Source: CAZEQK01 sp964514395
Lineage (GTDB): Bacteria; Bacillota; Bacilli; Tepidibacillales; Tepidibacillaceae
Reading direction: 5' to 3'
DNA: 36,363 nt
NCBI GenBank assembly: GCA_964514395.1
Contig: CAZEQK010000037.1
Location: 1 to 36,363, forward strand
Positions 1 through 8,427 of the stretch are shown in pieces (the stretch's first letter is position 1; every line of letters begins with the position of its first letter). Below the pieces are notes generated by a model. The model had not been told where the DNA came from and made no database searches. It saw nothing but the letters and a program-made list of their open reading frames with translations. The position numbers and the translations under genes were made by a program.

Positions 1-38
1 AGGGTTATGTACAAATTGGCTGCCAAAGTGTGTATTTT

Positions 39-506
39 TTACTTGCCAAACACAACTAATACAGCTATTATCATCCAAAATAGATATTCACCATAATCTT
101 CTGTTCTTTTTAACAACACATTATCTATTAAGTAAAACAATAATCCAGCAACTAGCGCTATTCCACTTATATACATATAATCTTTTAATGAAGCATTTGA
201 ATATCTAGACGATGAACTCATTATGCTATTAATAAATAAAGTGATGGATATTATATAAAAGCTATAGATATTTATTTTTTTATATTTTTCGGAAAATTGT
301 TCACTTTTTCGTGAAATTCTCTTCATATTATTTGGATTAACCATAGACATGTATTTTTCATAATATCCTTTCTTAAACGAAAATAAAATAGCCATGATTA
401 AAAATAAAATTGAAAAAATGATCATAGTCACATGAAGACCAAATAAGCTTGATAACAGCAAATATAGTGATAGTATAAATAAAAAAAATATAATAGTGAT
501 CATCAT
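39..506 (-). CDS. Small polytopic membrane protein, unknown function
   Basis: 155-residue protein with about four hydrophobic segments: two at the N-terminus (about residues 3-20 and 25-43), one near 80-95 and a C-terminal pair around 112-127 and 141-153. A basic loop (KRISRKSEQFSEKYKK) lies between the second and third segments. No enzymatic motif is visible and I do not recognise the family. It starts at a double ATG (MM) preceded by an AGAGAGGGG purine run. It is transcribed towards the left edge of the window, and nothing beyond 39 can be assigned. Confidence 0.6.
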   Translation of the reverse strand: MMITIIFFLFILSLYLLLSSLFGLHVTMIIFSILFLIMAILFSFKKGYYEKYMSMVNPNNMKRISRKSEQFSEKYKKINIYSFYIISITLFINSIMSSSSRYSNASLKDYMYISGIALVAGLLFYLIDNVLLKRTEDYGEYLFWMIIAVLVVFGK

Positions 507-556
507 CCTACCCCTCTCTTCTCAATCCTTTTTTTTTGTTAAATTGGTTTTTATCC

Positions 557-1180
557 CTATCCTTGAATCCCCGGTACGATTGGATAAATAAAGAATAATA
601 TTGAAATAACTGTATCAAACATTCCATGTGCAAGGATGCTTCCACAAATGTTTTTTGATTTCCATACTATTATTCCAGCTATTAAACCAAAGAGAAAAAC
701 GATAACTGTCATATAATATAACTCATTAATGTAGTATCTAGGATGTAATAAAGTAAATAGAATTGCCTAAATTATTATAGGTTTCCAATAAGAAAAATGT
801 TTATTTCTTCCCCTAATCCCGATAGCATATTCCCAGCGAATAATAGAATACAATTTAATAGAGTGAAATTCTTTAATTCTTGCATGACATAGAAATTACC
901 TAGCTCACTGTATAAGACAATAATACTAATTAGTATCAAGAACGATCCTAAGATAATCCCATAAACAAGTGACTTGTTCAAATTCTTTTTTGTTATGTAT
1001 ATTTCTTTTAAAGATTTTTTTGAAAACTTAATAAACATGAGTGGAACGAAAGTTAATAAAATTAAAACAATGAAATGCCAATTATTGTCTCTCCAATACC
1101 ACCTAGACAGATATGCAATAAGCAAGAAGATGAAAAAAAAAATATGTACGATTAGACTTCTTTTTAATCATTGGTTTCAT
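557..1180 (-). pseudogene. Broken CPBP (CAAX-type) intramembrane protease
   Basis: Pieces in different frames add up to one CPBP/Abi-family membrane protease. Reading right to left: a start MKPMIKKKSNR at 1180; a frame change in the A-run at 1133-1142; transmembrane segments; the first catalytic motif GLGEEIN (the family has EExxxR, but the Arg position reads otherwise here); a second frame change near 775; then LLHPRYY (second motif) and SILAHGMFD (third motif, HxxxD/N type) ending IVPGIQG-stop. In this family the Glu and His residues bind the catalytic metal. The two frame breaks make a working product unlikely unless they are sequencing errors. Confidence 0.75.
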
Positions 1181-1342
1181 CCCCTGCTAGAATTCAATAT
1201 ACTTTTAACAAAGTTTATTTACGCATATTCTATGTTATATGACACAACAATTATTTGGTTCTTTACCTCTTATGTATTTATTTTCACTATATAGCTTATT
1301 ATAATCACTCAAATAAAATTCCTCCTAAGCTACTACCTAATC

Positions 1343-1759
1343 TTAAGTCTCATAGGTACATTGAAAACGTTCGATTCCTGGAAATCTCTCACCTAAACTT
1401 CTAATAATAAAACCAATATTTCTGTAAAATTCAACTGCTTCTTCATCCGTTTCAGCTATGATTATGTCTGGATTCATCAAAGTGATAACTTCTAAAATTA
1501 AGCCTCTACCATACCCAGTGCTTCTATATACTGGTTTAACTGCTATATGTTTAATTTCTAAATGATTCTCGCTATCTGTAATAAAGCCAATAATACCAAT
1601 AACTTCATCCTCTACCTCAATGCCATATAAATGATGGCTTTCATCCATAATGTATTGATTAATGGTCATTTCTATTTTCTTGGGATCAGGAAAAACAGAG
1701 TAAATAATAAGCTCTTGTATTTCTTTTTCCTTTATTCTTGATTTTAAGTCTATGAACAT
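1343..1759 (-). CDS. GNAT family N-acetyltransferase
   Basis: 138-residue GNAT-fold acetyltransferase. Visible parts: the central strand 'EVIGIIGFI' (about 50-58), strand four 'LEIKHIAVKPVYRSTGYGRGLI' with the acetyl-CoA pyrophosphate loop R-x-x-G-x-G (about 79-86), and the C-terminal 'EAVEFYRNIGFIIRSLGE' typical of the last helix and strand. It would transfer acetyl from acetyl-CoA to an amine; the substrate is not predictable. Length and motif order are complete. It stands alone, with a broken CPBP gene 3' and a broken GNAT 5'. Confidence 0.85.
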   Translation of the reverse strand: MFIDLKSRIKEKEIQELIIYSVFPDPKKIEMTINQYIMDESHHLYGIEVEDEVIGIIGFITDSENHLEIKHIAVKPVYRSTGYGRGLILEVITLMNPDIIIAETDEEAVEFYRNIGFIIRSLGERFPGIERFQCTYET

Positions 1760-1787
1760 ATCCTTTGCACCCTTTAATTTATGTATT

Positions 1788-2350
1788 TTATATGTTATTA
1801 GATTTCTTTATCCAATTTTCTTTCATTAAAATATAATGAAATTCTTCATAGCTTTTATTATATTTTTCATATAATCTATCATATCTATCCACTAAGATAA
1901 AGCCTGCATTATCCATTGATTTACATGAATTAATATTGTTGCTCCAGGCATGTGCATGTATTTCATCTACCTTTAGGTTGTAAAATACATAATCATATAC
2001 TAGTTTTCGTGCTTCCTTCGTGTATCCCTTTCTCCAAACTTTCTAGCGATTCTTTGTGCTTCATTTAAAATGACTAATTTGCCTTCTTCATATTGAGGTT
2101 TAACTATCCAATAGGTACCAATCATTTCTTTGTCTTCTTTTCCAATAATCGACCAAGCAATAATTTCCTTGTGATATTTATAGTTGGTTAATAAGTTATA
2201 AATTTCATGAATTCCTTGGGGTACCTTATTCCCCGTCCATACATGCATTTGTGGGTCACACATCACTTTAAACCACGTTTCAGCATTAATCTCTGGTTGA
2301 ATTTCACTCAATATTATTTTATCACCCTTTAAAATAGGTACCATTTCCAT
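1788..2350 (-). pseudogene. Frameshifted RimJ/RimL-type GNAT acetyltransferase
   Basis: The first 105 residues (MEMVPILKGDKIILSEIQPE...) give the N-terminal half of a RimJ/RimL-like acetyltransferase. Near 2030 the frame changes, and the other frame continues as ARKLVYDYVFYNLKVDEIHA, then 'WSNNINSCKSMDNAGFILV' and ends 'MKENWIKKSNNI' at 1788. Both halves together give a normal length of about 187 residues. The break falls just at the acetyl-CoA-binding turn (GERD in frame one, GYTKEA if shifted). A single indel inactivated this gene, or it is a sequencing error. Confidence 0.75.
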
Positions 2351-2383
2351 TAAATTTTTCTCCTTTTATTGTCAGACAAAATA

Positions 2384-2629
2384 TTAATTTATGGATATTA
2401 CTTCCCCATTTAAAACCTTTACAGCATTGCCCAGTACCCTTATATCACTATTCTTTACAATTATTCCATCATTATCATTACATACATAACAAACTTTATT
2501 CTTATTTTTCTTTAAATAAGCTAAGATCTGTTTTAAATATTTTTCATCATTATTCCAATGTGGGAAAAATTCAAAGTCTACTAAACCCAACGCGTCCAAA
2601 TCTTTGATTCCTATGATATTATCATTTTT
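2384..2629 (-). pseudogene. 3' remnant of a peptidase S51-like (class I amidotransferase fold) protein
   Basis: An open frame without its own start reads 'DLDALGLVDFEFFPHWNND' and continues to 'GEVISIN'. The pattern L-G-L-V-x-F-x-x-x-P-H matches the C-terminal third of S51 peptidase E/DUF4314-like proteins, where the His after Pro belongs to the active-site region. The N-terminal two thirds, including the nucleophilic Ser, are absent. Its 5' edge overlaps the last codons of the nucleotidyltransferase next to it in another frame, so a deletion or recombination joined the two genes here. Confidence 0.5.
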
Positions 2630-3012
2630 ATATTACTTAAAAGATTTATCTCTTCGTAAATAATTTTATGTCCATCCGTTAAGACACGTTCTGTTCCTGC
2701 ATCTAAAGGTACAGCTGCCCAATCCGGGGTCGTAATTCCAAATTCAACCTCATAGCCATTTTTATACCAAACTCTTACCGAAGTCACTTTACCCCAGAAT
2801 TCTTTTTCTATTTTGTCTACATCACCAAATAAGTTGGCAAAAGAATAATCATCTAAATATAGATTTGGATTTTTTGTCAATATCACAATATCAATGTCAG
2901 AATCCTGTCGAGCTTCATTTCTTGCGTATGATCCTACTAAAAGAATCCCAAAGATATCTTTATTTTTTTGACCCATTTTTTGTAGGTCTAATAGAAAGTT
3001 ATTCAGTTGCAT
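2611..3012 (-). CDS. Nucleotidyltransferase domain protein
   Basis: 133-residue protein with the Pol-beta-type nucleotidyltransferase signature G-S-x9-D-x-D: 'LLVGSYARNEARQDSDIDIVIL' (about 24-45), the two Asp residues binding Mg-NTP. A later strand 'NGYEVEFGI' would carry the third carboxylate. The family includes aminoglycoside nucleotidyltransferases and MNT-type antitoxins; no HEPN partner is adjacent. The last residues (LLSNIKMIIS) run into a foreign junction with the S51 remnant, so the natural C-terminus may be altered by a few residues. Confidence 0.75.
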   Translation of the reverse strand: MQLNNFLLDLQKMGQKNKDIFGILLVGSYARNEARQDSDIDIVILTKNPNLYLDDYSFANLFGDVDKIEKEFWGKVTSVRVWYKNGYEVEFGITTPDWAAVPLDAGTERVLTDGHKIIYEEINLLSNIKMIIS

Positions 3013-3096
3013 CAGATTTCCTCACCCTTCTTTTTCTAAAATAAATAGTAGTGTCAATGGACTATAGAGATTACACATTTTATTTAATTTTATCAA

Positions 3097-3345
3097 TTAA
3101 ATTAGGAATATGCTTTCGAAATATTCACCAATCTTCATTACTCTTTCTATTTTCTTTGATTCTAAAAACCAATCTTCTTTCCTTATCTCTCTGTCATCGA
3201 TAATTGGTGAAACTATTATATCAACCGTAGATGGAAATATTGATTTATAGGTTAGATACGCTCTTCTAGCATGAAATATTTTACAGATTAGAATAGCTTT
3301 ATTAATTTTTAAATCTAGTGCTAAATATAAACTTAGTTATACTAT
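3097..3345 (-). pseudogene. 3' remnant of a YdcF/DUF218 family protein
   Basis: The minus-strand frame reads 'LDLKINKAILICKIFHARRA' and continues YLTYKSIFPSTVDIIVSP to 'KIGEYFESIFLI'-stop. The sequence 'IFHARRAYLTYKSIFP' is the typical C-terminal motif of DUF218/YdcF (SanA-like) proteins. The N-terminal half is missing and upstream frames are closed. Only about 80 residues remain, so this is a dead gene end. Confidence 0.6.
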
Positions 3346-3434
3346 CTATTGGATTTCTCATGATCTACTCCATCTTTAAATAATTATTTTTTTTTTATCA
3401 TTTACCACCAAATCCTTTTAAAAAATAAAAAATT

Positions 3435-3455
3435 AGGCACGACTAGTTAGTGCCT
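3435..3455 (-). terminator. Intrinsic terminator
   Basis: Perfect 6-bp stem AGGCAC/GTGCCT (3435-3440 with 3450-3455), loop of 9 nt, followed on the minus strand by AATTTTTTATTTTTT. It lies 17 nt after the stop of the small membrane protein gene at 3472. The plus side has a shorter T-rich tail, so it may act weakly in both directions. Confidence 0.7.
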
Positions 3456-3471
3456 TTATTTGTCTTTTTAT

Positions 3472-3669
3472 TTAAATTGATGTTATTAATATGAGTCCAC
3501 TCAAGGTCCACATCATCAATGCAAATGTAAAAGTAATGATGACTTTCTCTGAACCAATATTCTCTTCTTTTCTACTGATCTTTTCTATATATGAGATAAG
3601 GGAAGAAGAAAATAATAAAGCATATATTGGCATAAAAAAGTATCCTGAAAATATTAAAAATTCTTTCAT
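3472..3669 (-). CDS. Small two-helix membrane protein
   Basis: The start is placed at the second Met (MKEFLIF) because ATAGGAGGG lies 6-7 nt upstream; the longer frame to 3699 has no ribosome binding site. The 65-residue product has two hydrophobic segments (about 5-24 and 44-63) with a charged linker EKISRKEENIGSEK between. Family not recognised. Upstream at 3700-3722 is a sequence resembling the right end of an attC site, and an intrinsic terminator follows, so it looks like a self-contained cassette. Confidence 0.6.
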   Translation of the reverse strand: MKEFLIFSGYFFMPIYALLFSSSLISYIEKISRKEENIGSEKVIITFTFALMMWTLSGLILITSI

Positions 3670-3699
3670 ATTTAACCCTCCTATATTAATAAAAATCAA

Positions 3700-3722
3700 T
3701 AGCTATAACGTATAGTTTTCAC
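3700..3722 (-). repeat. Possible attC right-end remnant (CGTTATAG box)
   Basis: On the minus strand CTATACGTTATAGC stands just before the small membrane protein gene and just after the preceding remnant. It resembles the right ends of the two large palindromes at 35053 and 36108 (…CGTTAT.). No matching left half is visible, so if it is an attC it is truncated. Confidence 0.25.
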
Positions 3723-3925
3723 TTATCCAACAGCTGAACCATCATAGTAAGTATATTTTAAGGCTTGTTTCATTAATTCTGTTTTCGTTATATTTTTAGG
3801 TAATTCTATCCCTTTATCATAGTGAAAGATATTAGTTGCTACATGTGTAATTTTCCATCCTTTACCTGACTCGACGAATCGATATTGTCTGGCATCATAG
3901 AAATCACCTTCTTTTACCCATGATT
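3723..3925 (-). pseudogene. 3' remnant of a secreted/lipoprotein-like protein (DUF4829-like, tentative)
   Basis: An open frame without a start reads 'VKEGDFYDARQYRFVESGKG', then WKITHVATNIFHYDKGIELPKN and ends 'YYDGSAVG'. The D-x-R-Q-Y-R-F-V-E-x-G-x-G-W-x-I pattern resembles the end of small Bacillus exported proteins with DUF4829-type domains, but this is from memory and weak. The 5' part is lost; upstream lies the next gene's stop at 3959. Confidence 0.4.
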
Positions 3926-3958
3926 ATACATTACGTATGAGCTACTAAGAGTTTTCGC

Positions 3959-4454
3959 CTATGTTCTATATTTTTCAAATACTTCGTTGATAAGCAAGAT
4001 TTTTTCTTCAGGTACATTTATTTCAAGATAGTCATAAGCACATCCAAAAAACTTTATATTTTTTTTAATATCTATATATAAGATATTACCCTTCCAGCCC
4101 CACTTTTTCATATCAGTCCAAGTGTATAATCTATCTTTAAATAAAACACCATATCTAGTTATTATTCTTAATTCCTTGTGTTTCAAAAATTCATAAATGG
4201 TTGAAAGGGTCAATACCAAAAAAAGGTATCCATAATATGATAAGTGGTATTCTTAAAGAAGAAGATATACATAAATATAAAAAATATGAATTAAAATGTT
4301 ATATAGATGAGCCCAATTTTATTTCTTTTCTCCCAATTAATAATTTATCTAATTTCTTCAAAGCAACTCTTTTCATCAAAGTCTTAACTATTAATATAAA
4401 GAAAAAAACACTCCATATTATCACAATGAAATATGGAATAAATAATCTATCCAT
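3959..4454 (-). pseudogene. Broken two-TM membrane protein with a DUF5673-like tail
   Basis: Starting at MDRLFIPYFIVII (4454), the frame carries a transmembrane segment and basic stretch, then an in-frame TAA after KLGSSI. It resumes as 'HFNSYFLYLCISSSLRI', reaches a T7 run where the frame shifts, and ends as 'KHKELRIITRYGVLFKDRLY', WTDMKKWGWKGN... to EKYRT. The tail (R-x-G, then W-x-x-M-K-x-W-x-W-K) looks like small Bacillus membrane proteins annotated DUF5673. One stop and one indel separate three otherwise continuous pieces. Confidence 0.5.
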
Positions 4455-4484
4455 CTAAAGATTCCCCTTTTCACTTATTCTAAA

Positions 4485-5405
4485 TCAAGTAATTTTATAA
4501 AGAATTTCCTTTATTTCATTAATATCCTTATAGTTCGCAATACTTTTGTCAATATATTTCTGATAGATCAATTCTACAAAGTTCGCACCAAATTCATGGA
4601 TTAATGTACCAATGAAGAGCTTTTCAATAAAATCTTGATCATCTACCCCCTTCATAAATTCACGGATTAGCTTAAGATCAAAATTGAATAAATCAAATAT
4701 GATTGTCGGAAATTCATATTCCCTAGGAGCAATGGTACTATCAGCAAAATCTATGATAAATAAACGTTCATCATTATCGATGATTATATTATCAGCAGTG
4801 ATATCACCGTGAACGTATACAAATTCTGAAGGGTTATATTCATCTATTATTTTTCTAATCTGCATCCTAATTGGATTAGAAAATTTGTTCCATCTTTCAT
4901 TATTCTTTGCTTTTTCAATGATTAAGAAATCTTTTACTTTCTCTACAGGTTTAGAATTAATTTTTATTAGGTTTTCCATAAGCTTTTGAACAAAATTTAT
5001 TTTTTGTTGATGATTATAATGAATAAGCACATCACCAGCGTTATTTCCTTCTATGAACTCCATAATAAAATACCTAAATAGATATTTATCCTGGATACTT
5101 GATGATTTGATTATATTTGGTGTTGCTATATCAGCAGCAATAGCTCTTTGCATAACAATCATTTCAGCATCATAATCATGAAGAGAATCTACCCCTGCTT
5201 CATCAGGTGCAAATATTTTTATTACATAGTTGTCAGCCTTAAAAACAGCATTCGTCCCAGGTGTTAAATGAGATATACTTCGCGGTCTAGAAAGGTTTTC
5301 TTTATTAAATATTCCCTCAATAAGTTCTTGAAAATCATCGATGGATTGATAAATAGTTCCCCAAGCATTCCAATCGTAGATATCTTTCTTAAACAATTGT
5401 TTCAT
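4485..5405 (-). CDS. APH-like (aminoglycoside phosphotransferase family) kinase
   Basis: 306-residue eukaryotic-like small-molecule kinase. The N-lobe carries 'YVIKIFAP' with the ATP-binding Lys at about 63; the hinge is 'RYFIMEFIEG' (111-120). The catalytic loop is 'VHGDITADNIII' (198-209, HGDxxxxN) and the metal-binding motif 'IIDFADS' (217-223). The family phosphorylates aminoglycosides or other small alcohols; the substrate is unknown here. Full length and intact. The stop is 1 nt after the end of the next upstream gene, so it is probably co-transcribed with the GNAT gene at 5407. Confidence 0.85.
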   Translation of the reverse strand: MKQLFKKDIYDWNAWGTIYQSIDDFQELIEGIFNKENLSRPRSISHLTPGTNAVFKADNYVIKIFAPDEAGVDSLHDYDAEMIVMQRAIAADIATPNIIKSSSIQDKYLFRYFIMEFIEGNNAGDVLIHYNHQQKINFVQKLMENLIKINSKPVEKVKDFLIIEKAKNNERWNKFSNPIRMQIRKIIDEYNPSEFVYVHGDITADNIIIDNDERLFIIDFADSTIAPREYEFPTIIFDLFNFDLKLIREFMKGVDDQDFIEKLFIGTLIHEFGANFVELIYQKYIDKSIANYKDINEIKEILYKIT

Positions 5406-5406
5406 C

Positions 5407-5988
5407 TTAGTCCTCTAAAAATTTCTCCATGATCATGATATCGATATATTTACCATCAATGATTCCTTGATTCTTGTATACTCCTACTTCTCGATAACCA
5501 CTTTTTCTATATAATTGCTGCCCTAATTTATTAAACGTAAAGGTACTTAAGACAATTTTATAAAAATCATTTTCTTTTGCTTTTATCTCTATTTCTTTTA
5601 ATAAAAGCGTTCCTACACCTTTCCCGCGATAGTCCCTCTCAATATAGATTGACAAATCTGCTACACTATCGTAAACCTTTCTTTTGTTAAACTTATTTAA
5701 AGAGGCCCAACCAATACATTCCCCATTATGTTCAGCTACAATAACCTTATAGCGATATTCATGCTCTTGAAACCATGTTTCCATATATTCCTTATTTTTC
5801 GTATCAACTTCTAATGTAGCTATCCTATCTTCAATTCCTTGGTTATATATACGTAAAATAGAATCAATATCGTTAAAATTTGCTTCTCTGAAATTTACTT
5901 TTATGATAAACCCCCCTTTGTAATTTTTATTTACAAGCTTTAATTTTAACCGATAATCTGTAAATAATCTAAATTTCATTCCTAGCAT
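5407..5988 (-). CDS. GNAT acetyltransferase, phosphinothricin acetyltransferase-like
   Basis: The core 'VNFREANFNDIDSILRIYNQ' followed by GIEDRIATLEV is the start of the PAT/YwnH-type family, which acetylates amino-acid-like compounds such as phosphinothricin or methionine sulfoximine. The acetyl-CoA loop is 'RDYRGKGVGTLLL' and the end 'QLYRKSGYREVGVYKNQGII'. The family normally starts right before VNFREA. There GGGGGG is followed by TTTATC and ATA instead of ATG, so the usual start appears mutated. The open frame extends 28 codons further to an ATG 1 nt past the upstream stop, giving 193 residues instead of about 165. Start uncertain. Confidence 0.75.
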   Translation of the reverse strand: MLGMKFRLFTDYRLKLKLVNKNYKGGFIIKVNFREANFNDIDSILRIYNQGIEDRIATLEVDTKNKEYMETWFQEHEYRYKVIVAEHNGECIGWASLNKFNKRKVYDSVADLSIYIERDYRGKGVGTLLLKEIEIKAKENDFYKIVLSTFTFNKLGQQLYRKSGYREVGVYKNQGIIDGKYIDIMIMEKFLED

Positions 5989-5989
5989 A

Positions 5990-6460
5990 TCACTCTTGTT
6001 TTTTAAGTATAATGTACTCCTTTTTATTTAACCATTTTATCTCCAAATTAATTTCTTCTGGAAAATCAATATTTATCATATCTGCATTTAGTTCCGACGC
6101 GGTATGAAAATTACCTATCCCTTTAAGCTGTTGAGGATAGCTACTTTGAATTGTTGTGTTGCCTGCATTTAATTTGTATTCAATTGTTCCTAAGTTTTTA
6201 GATGTTTGTTGTTGTTCATCTACAGAAGCTGTTCGATCATTAATATATTGGATATAAATCGAATCAAAATATGATGTTCTTACCTTTGATACTGTATAGG
6301 TTGCAAACCATTCCTTCCCTTCCCCGAAATAGTATACATTATCCTGAGCATTGTTTTTATTGATTACATTTTTATTGTTAATTAATGACTTTTTTTCATA
6401 GCTACAGCCCACTACTGCAATTAAAGAAAATATGAAAAGTATGACTACTATTTTTTTCAA
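5990..6460 (-). CDS. Small lipoprotein, unknown function
   Basis: 156 residues with a lipoprotein signal peptide: MKK, a hydrophobic core VVILFIFSLIA, and lipobox V-V-G-C at 16-19, so the protein would be anchored outside the membrane. The mature part is hydrophilic with a short Asn-rich linker and a beta-rich region (WFATYTVSKVRTSYFDSIYI). A plausible ribosome binding site (GGGGG) is about 10 nt upstream. Family not recognised. Its stop lies next to the start of the GNAT frame downstream. Confidence 0.6.
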   Translation of the reverse strand: MKKIVVILFIFSLIAVVGCSYEKKSLINNKNVINKNNAQDNVYYFGEGKEWFATYTVSKVRTSYFDSIYIQYINDRTASVDEQQQTSKNLGTIEYKLNAGNTTIQSSYPQQLKGIGNFHTASELNADMINIDFPEEINLEIKWLNKKEYIILKKQE

Positions 6461-6526
6461 ATTAATTCCCCCAAAAATATTCTTTGTTAAAAGATATTAC
6501 ATTTTAACATCTTTATTAATAATATT

Positions 6527-6841
6527 TTATTTGCTTGTGGCTTTAATATTTTGAATATATTCTGCATTGATAAGCTCTTTTCCCTTTTTCGTTTCAACTT
6601 CAATCCAATTCTCATTAACATCTATTATTTTCCCAACTACGTTAATACCAAAAGTTCCAGTAGATAAACGACAATCTGTTCCAATATATTTTTTTAACAT
6701 TTCATTCGTCATATTTATTACCTCTCTCCTCTTTTTTATTTTTTTTATAACTACCTCTCGTACAGCACGCTGCTGTGGTAAAACTACGAAAAATATAATA
6801 AATATAGGTATGTATACCGATATCCAAGTTGCTATATTCAA
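6527..6841 (-). CDS. Small membrane-anchored protein with a YajC-like N-terminus (DUF6897-like tail)
   Basis: 104 residues: one N-terminal transmembrane helix (about 5-22) ending 'FVVLPQQRAVREVVI', reminiscent of YajC, then a basic linker. An internal Met begins a compact domain 'MLKKYIGTDCRLSTGTFGIN' to 'ENWIEVETKKGKELINAEYI'. The second half alone resembles a stand-alone KOW/Sm-like small protein often annotated DUF6897. The linkage to Sec accessory function is only an analogy. Complete in one frame. Confidence 0.55.
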   Translation of the reverse strand: MNIATWISVYIPIFIIFFVVLPQQRAVREVVIKKIKKRREVINMTNEMLKKYIGTDCRLSTGTFGINVVGKIIDVNENWIEVETKKGKELINAEYIQNIKATSK

Positions 6842-6898
6842 CCATATCTCCCCTCACTTTAAAAGTACTTTTTTTCTATAGGGTTATTTGCATATAGA

Positions 6899-7393
6899 TT
6901 AATCTCTATTTAAAATATTATCCAGATAAATAGAACCATTGAAAAATTTACCATTTAGAATCAAGTTCAGCACTTCATCCTTTGATGCCCATTTCACATC
7001 AGAAACCTCCTCTTCCTGAAGAACAATCTCAGAAAAATTTACCTCCGTGTTAAAAAGCCATATGTCCCCAAACCATGAATTATTCGCTTCTATCTTGAGT
7101 CTTTTTAAAAAAGTTCCTTCTTCTGCATTTAAATCAATTCCTAACTCTTCTTTCACTTCTCTTAAAGCAGCTTGTATACTTGTTTCGCCAATAATTGCCG
7201 AACCCCCTACCGTTTCCCATTTGTTGGCTCCAGCTTTATTCTCACTTCGTTTTGAGATAAGAAATTTACCATTGCTATTTTTTATCCAGACAAAAACAAC
7301 TAAATGATATTCCCCCTTGCTCATCGATATTCCTCTTTCAACAACTCTTCCAGTTTTATTACCATTTTCATCTAATACATCCCACAGCTCCAT
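6899..7393 (-). CDS. NUDIX hydrolase
   Basis: 164 residues starting MELWDVLDENGNKTG, the start typical of IPP-isomerase-like/DR0079-type NUDIX proteins. The NUDIX box is complete: 'GGSAIIGETSIQAALREVKE' followed by ELGI fits G-x5-E-x7-R-E-U-x-E-E-x-G-U, the Glu residues binding Mg. It would cleave a nucleoside-diphosphate-X or related pyrophosphate; the substrate is unknown. AAGGAG is 9 nt upstream of the ATG chosen. Intact. Confidence 0.85.
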   Translation of the reverse strand: MELWDVLDENGNKTGRVVERGISMSKGEYHLVVFVWIKNSNGKFLISKRSENKAGANKWETVGGSAIIGETSIQAALREVKEELGIDLNAEEGTFLKRLKIEANNSWFGDIWLFNTEVNFSEIVLQEEEVSDVKWASKDEVLNLILNGKFFNGSIYLDNILNRD

Positions 7394-7456
7394 CAATTTT
7401 TTCTCCTTATATAATTTTTTACCCTAAACCGATAGCTTTAATAAAAAGATTTAATT

Positions 7457-8074
7457 CTATAGTTTTCTTACCTTCATGATGAATGATGAAGGTACTTTTG
7501 TAGCTTTATCTAATGTATAGTATTTTCCTGATGTATTTACTTCACCAGTTTGATACTTTTTAGATAAATCCCCTTCAATTAGCCTCTCTATTTTAAAGCC
7601 TGCTTGAGATAGTTCATTTATATAGGTACTTAATCGTATTCTATTTAAATATATAGGTTCTCCTCTAAAAGATTCTACATATTCAAGACCCTCATTAAAA
7701 TAAGACTTGTCGAAGACAATATCTTCTTCTTTTTTCTCGACACAAGGATATATTGGATGATCCCAACTAAAAACAAAAATTCCATCTTTTTTTAAATAGG
7801 TATAAATTAATTCTAAAGTTTTCTTAAGATCTGTTGTCCATCCAAGAGCATATATGGAATAAATAATATCAAAATAATTTTTAGGTAAATCTATTTCTTT
7901 TTCCATCGGGGCACAAAATAAGTGAGCATCTATATTTTTTTCTTTTAAAAAATCTTTTGCTGTCTCAATTTGAGAAGAGGACAAGTCTATTCCCCATAGC
8001 TCTTCAGCTCCTTTGCCCGCCATATACGCTAAAGAAGTCTTGTTGAAAAAGTAATAAAGATAATATTTTACCAA
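7457..8074 (-). pseudogene. 5'-truncated class I SAM methyltransferase
   Basis: The body matches a Rossmann-fold methyltransferase from motif II on: 'GKGAEELWGIDLSSSQIETA' (Asp binding SAM ribose), 'YFDIIYSIYALGW' (motif IV), 'TYLKKDGIFVFSWDHP' (motif V-VI), and the C-terminus 'SSFIMKVRKL'. The glycine loop (motif I) is missing. The first about 20 residues (MVKYYLYYFFNKTSLA) come from unrelated DNA containing TAATATTTTACCAAAA on the plus strand, shared with the hairpin repeat at 16885. It looks like a gene that lost its 5' end by recombination or insertion. Confidence 0.65.
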
Positions 8075-8127
8075 AATATTAATCTTATAGGTAAGCTTTG
8101 TTTGATATGCTATTTTTTCATTTTTTA

Positions 8128-8400
8128 TTAATTATGACTTTTATGATTGAAATATTTCCTTACATTAATATGGATTAAAATGACAGCTAATAATAGTACG
8201 CCTTGCCAAGATAACGAAAAATGTATCAATTGATTCATGAATATAAAAAAGCCACTTATTATTTGTGAAAAAACTAGAGCCAGAATACGAATAATAGAAA
8301 ACCCACCATTAAAAAAAGTTCTTGAATTCCCCATAACATTACCTTGTGAGATAGAGATAAGTATTACTCCTAAAACAACCATCCATTTTTTTATTTTCAT
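8128..8400 (-). CDS. Small membrane protein, unknown function
   Basis: 90 residues with three hydrophobic stretches (about 6-20, 37-57 and 64-79) and a His-rich basic C-terminus (VRKYFNHKSHN). The start MKIKKW has AGGAGTGT about 5 nt upstream. The first segment could be a signal peptide or a transmembrane helix. No family recognised. Confidence 0.5.
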   Translation of the reverse strand: MKIKKWMVVLGVILISISQGNVMGNSRTFFNGGFSIIRILALVFSQIISGFFIFMNQLIHFSLSWQGVLLLAVILIHINVRKYFNHKSHN

Positions 8401-8427
8401 TGTACACTCCTCATCGCTTATATTTTT

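Noticed and set aside
1..10. AGGGTTATGT at the very left edge could be an attC-like left end after the first gene
   Set aside because: Only half a box is visible and the rest is outside the window.
974..1294. Plus-strand open frames such as this 106-codon one, and several others opposite minus-strand genes
   Set aside because: They are shadows of coding frames on the minus strand; composition and lack of starts fit chance.
2384..3012. One continuous protein made of nucleotidyltransferase plus the following frame
   Set aside because: The second frame matches an S51-like fold, not the nucleotidyltransferase C-terminus, so they are two genes joined.
2611..3012. Nucleotidyltransferase as MNT antitoxin of a toxin-antitoxin pair
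   Set aside because: No HEPN-type partner gene is next to it.
6484..6512. GTTAAAA/TTTTAAC inverted repeat between the lipoprotein and the YajC-like gene
   Set aside because: All-A/T 7-bp stem without a clean T-run; expected by chance in such AT-rich DNA.
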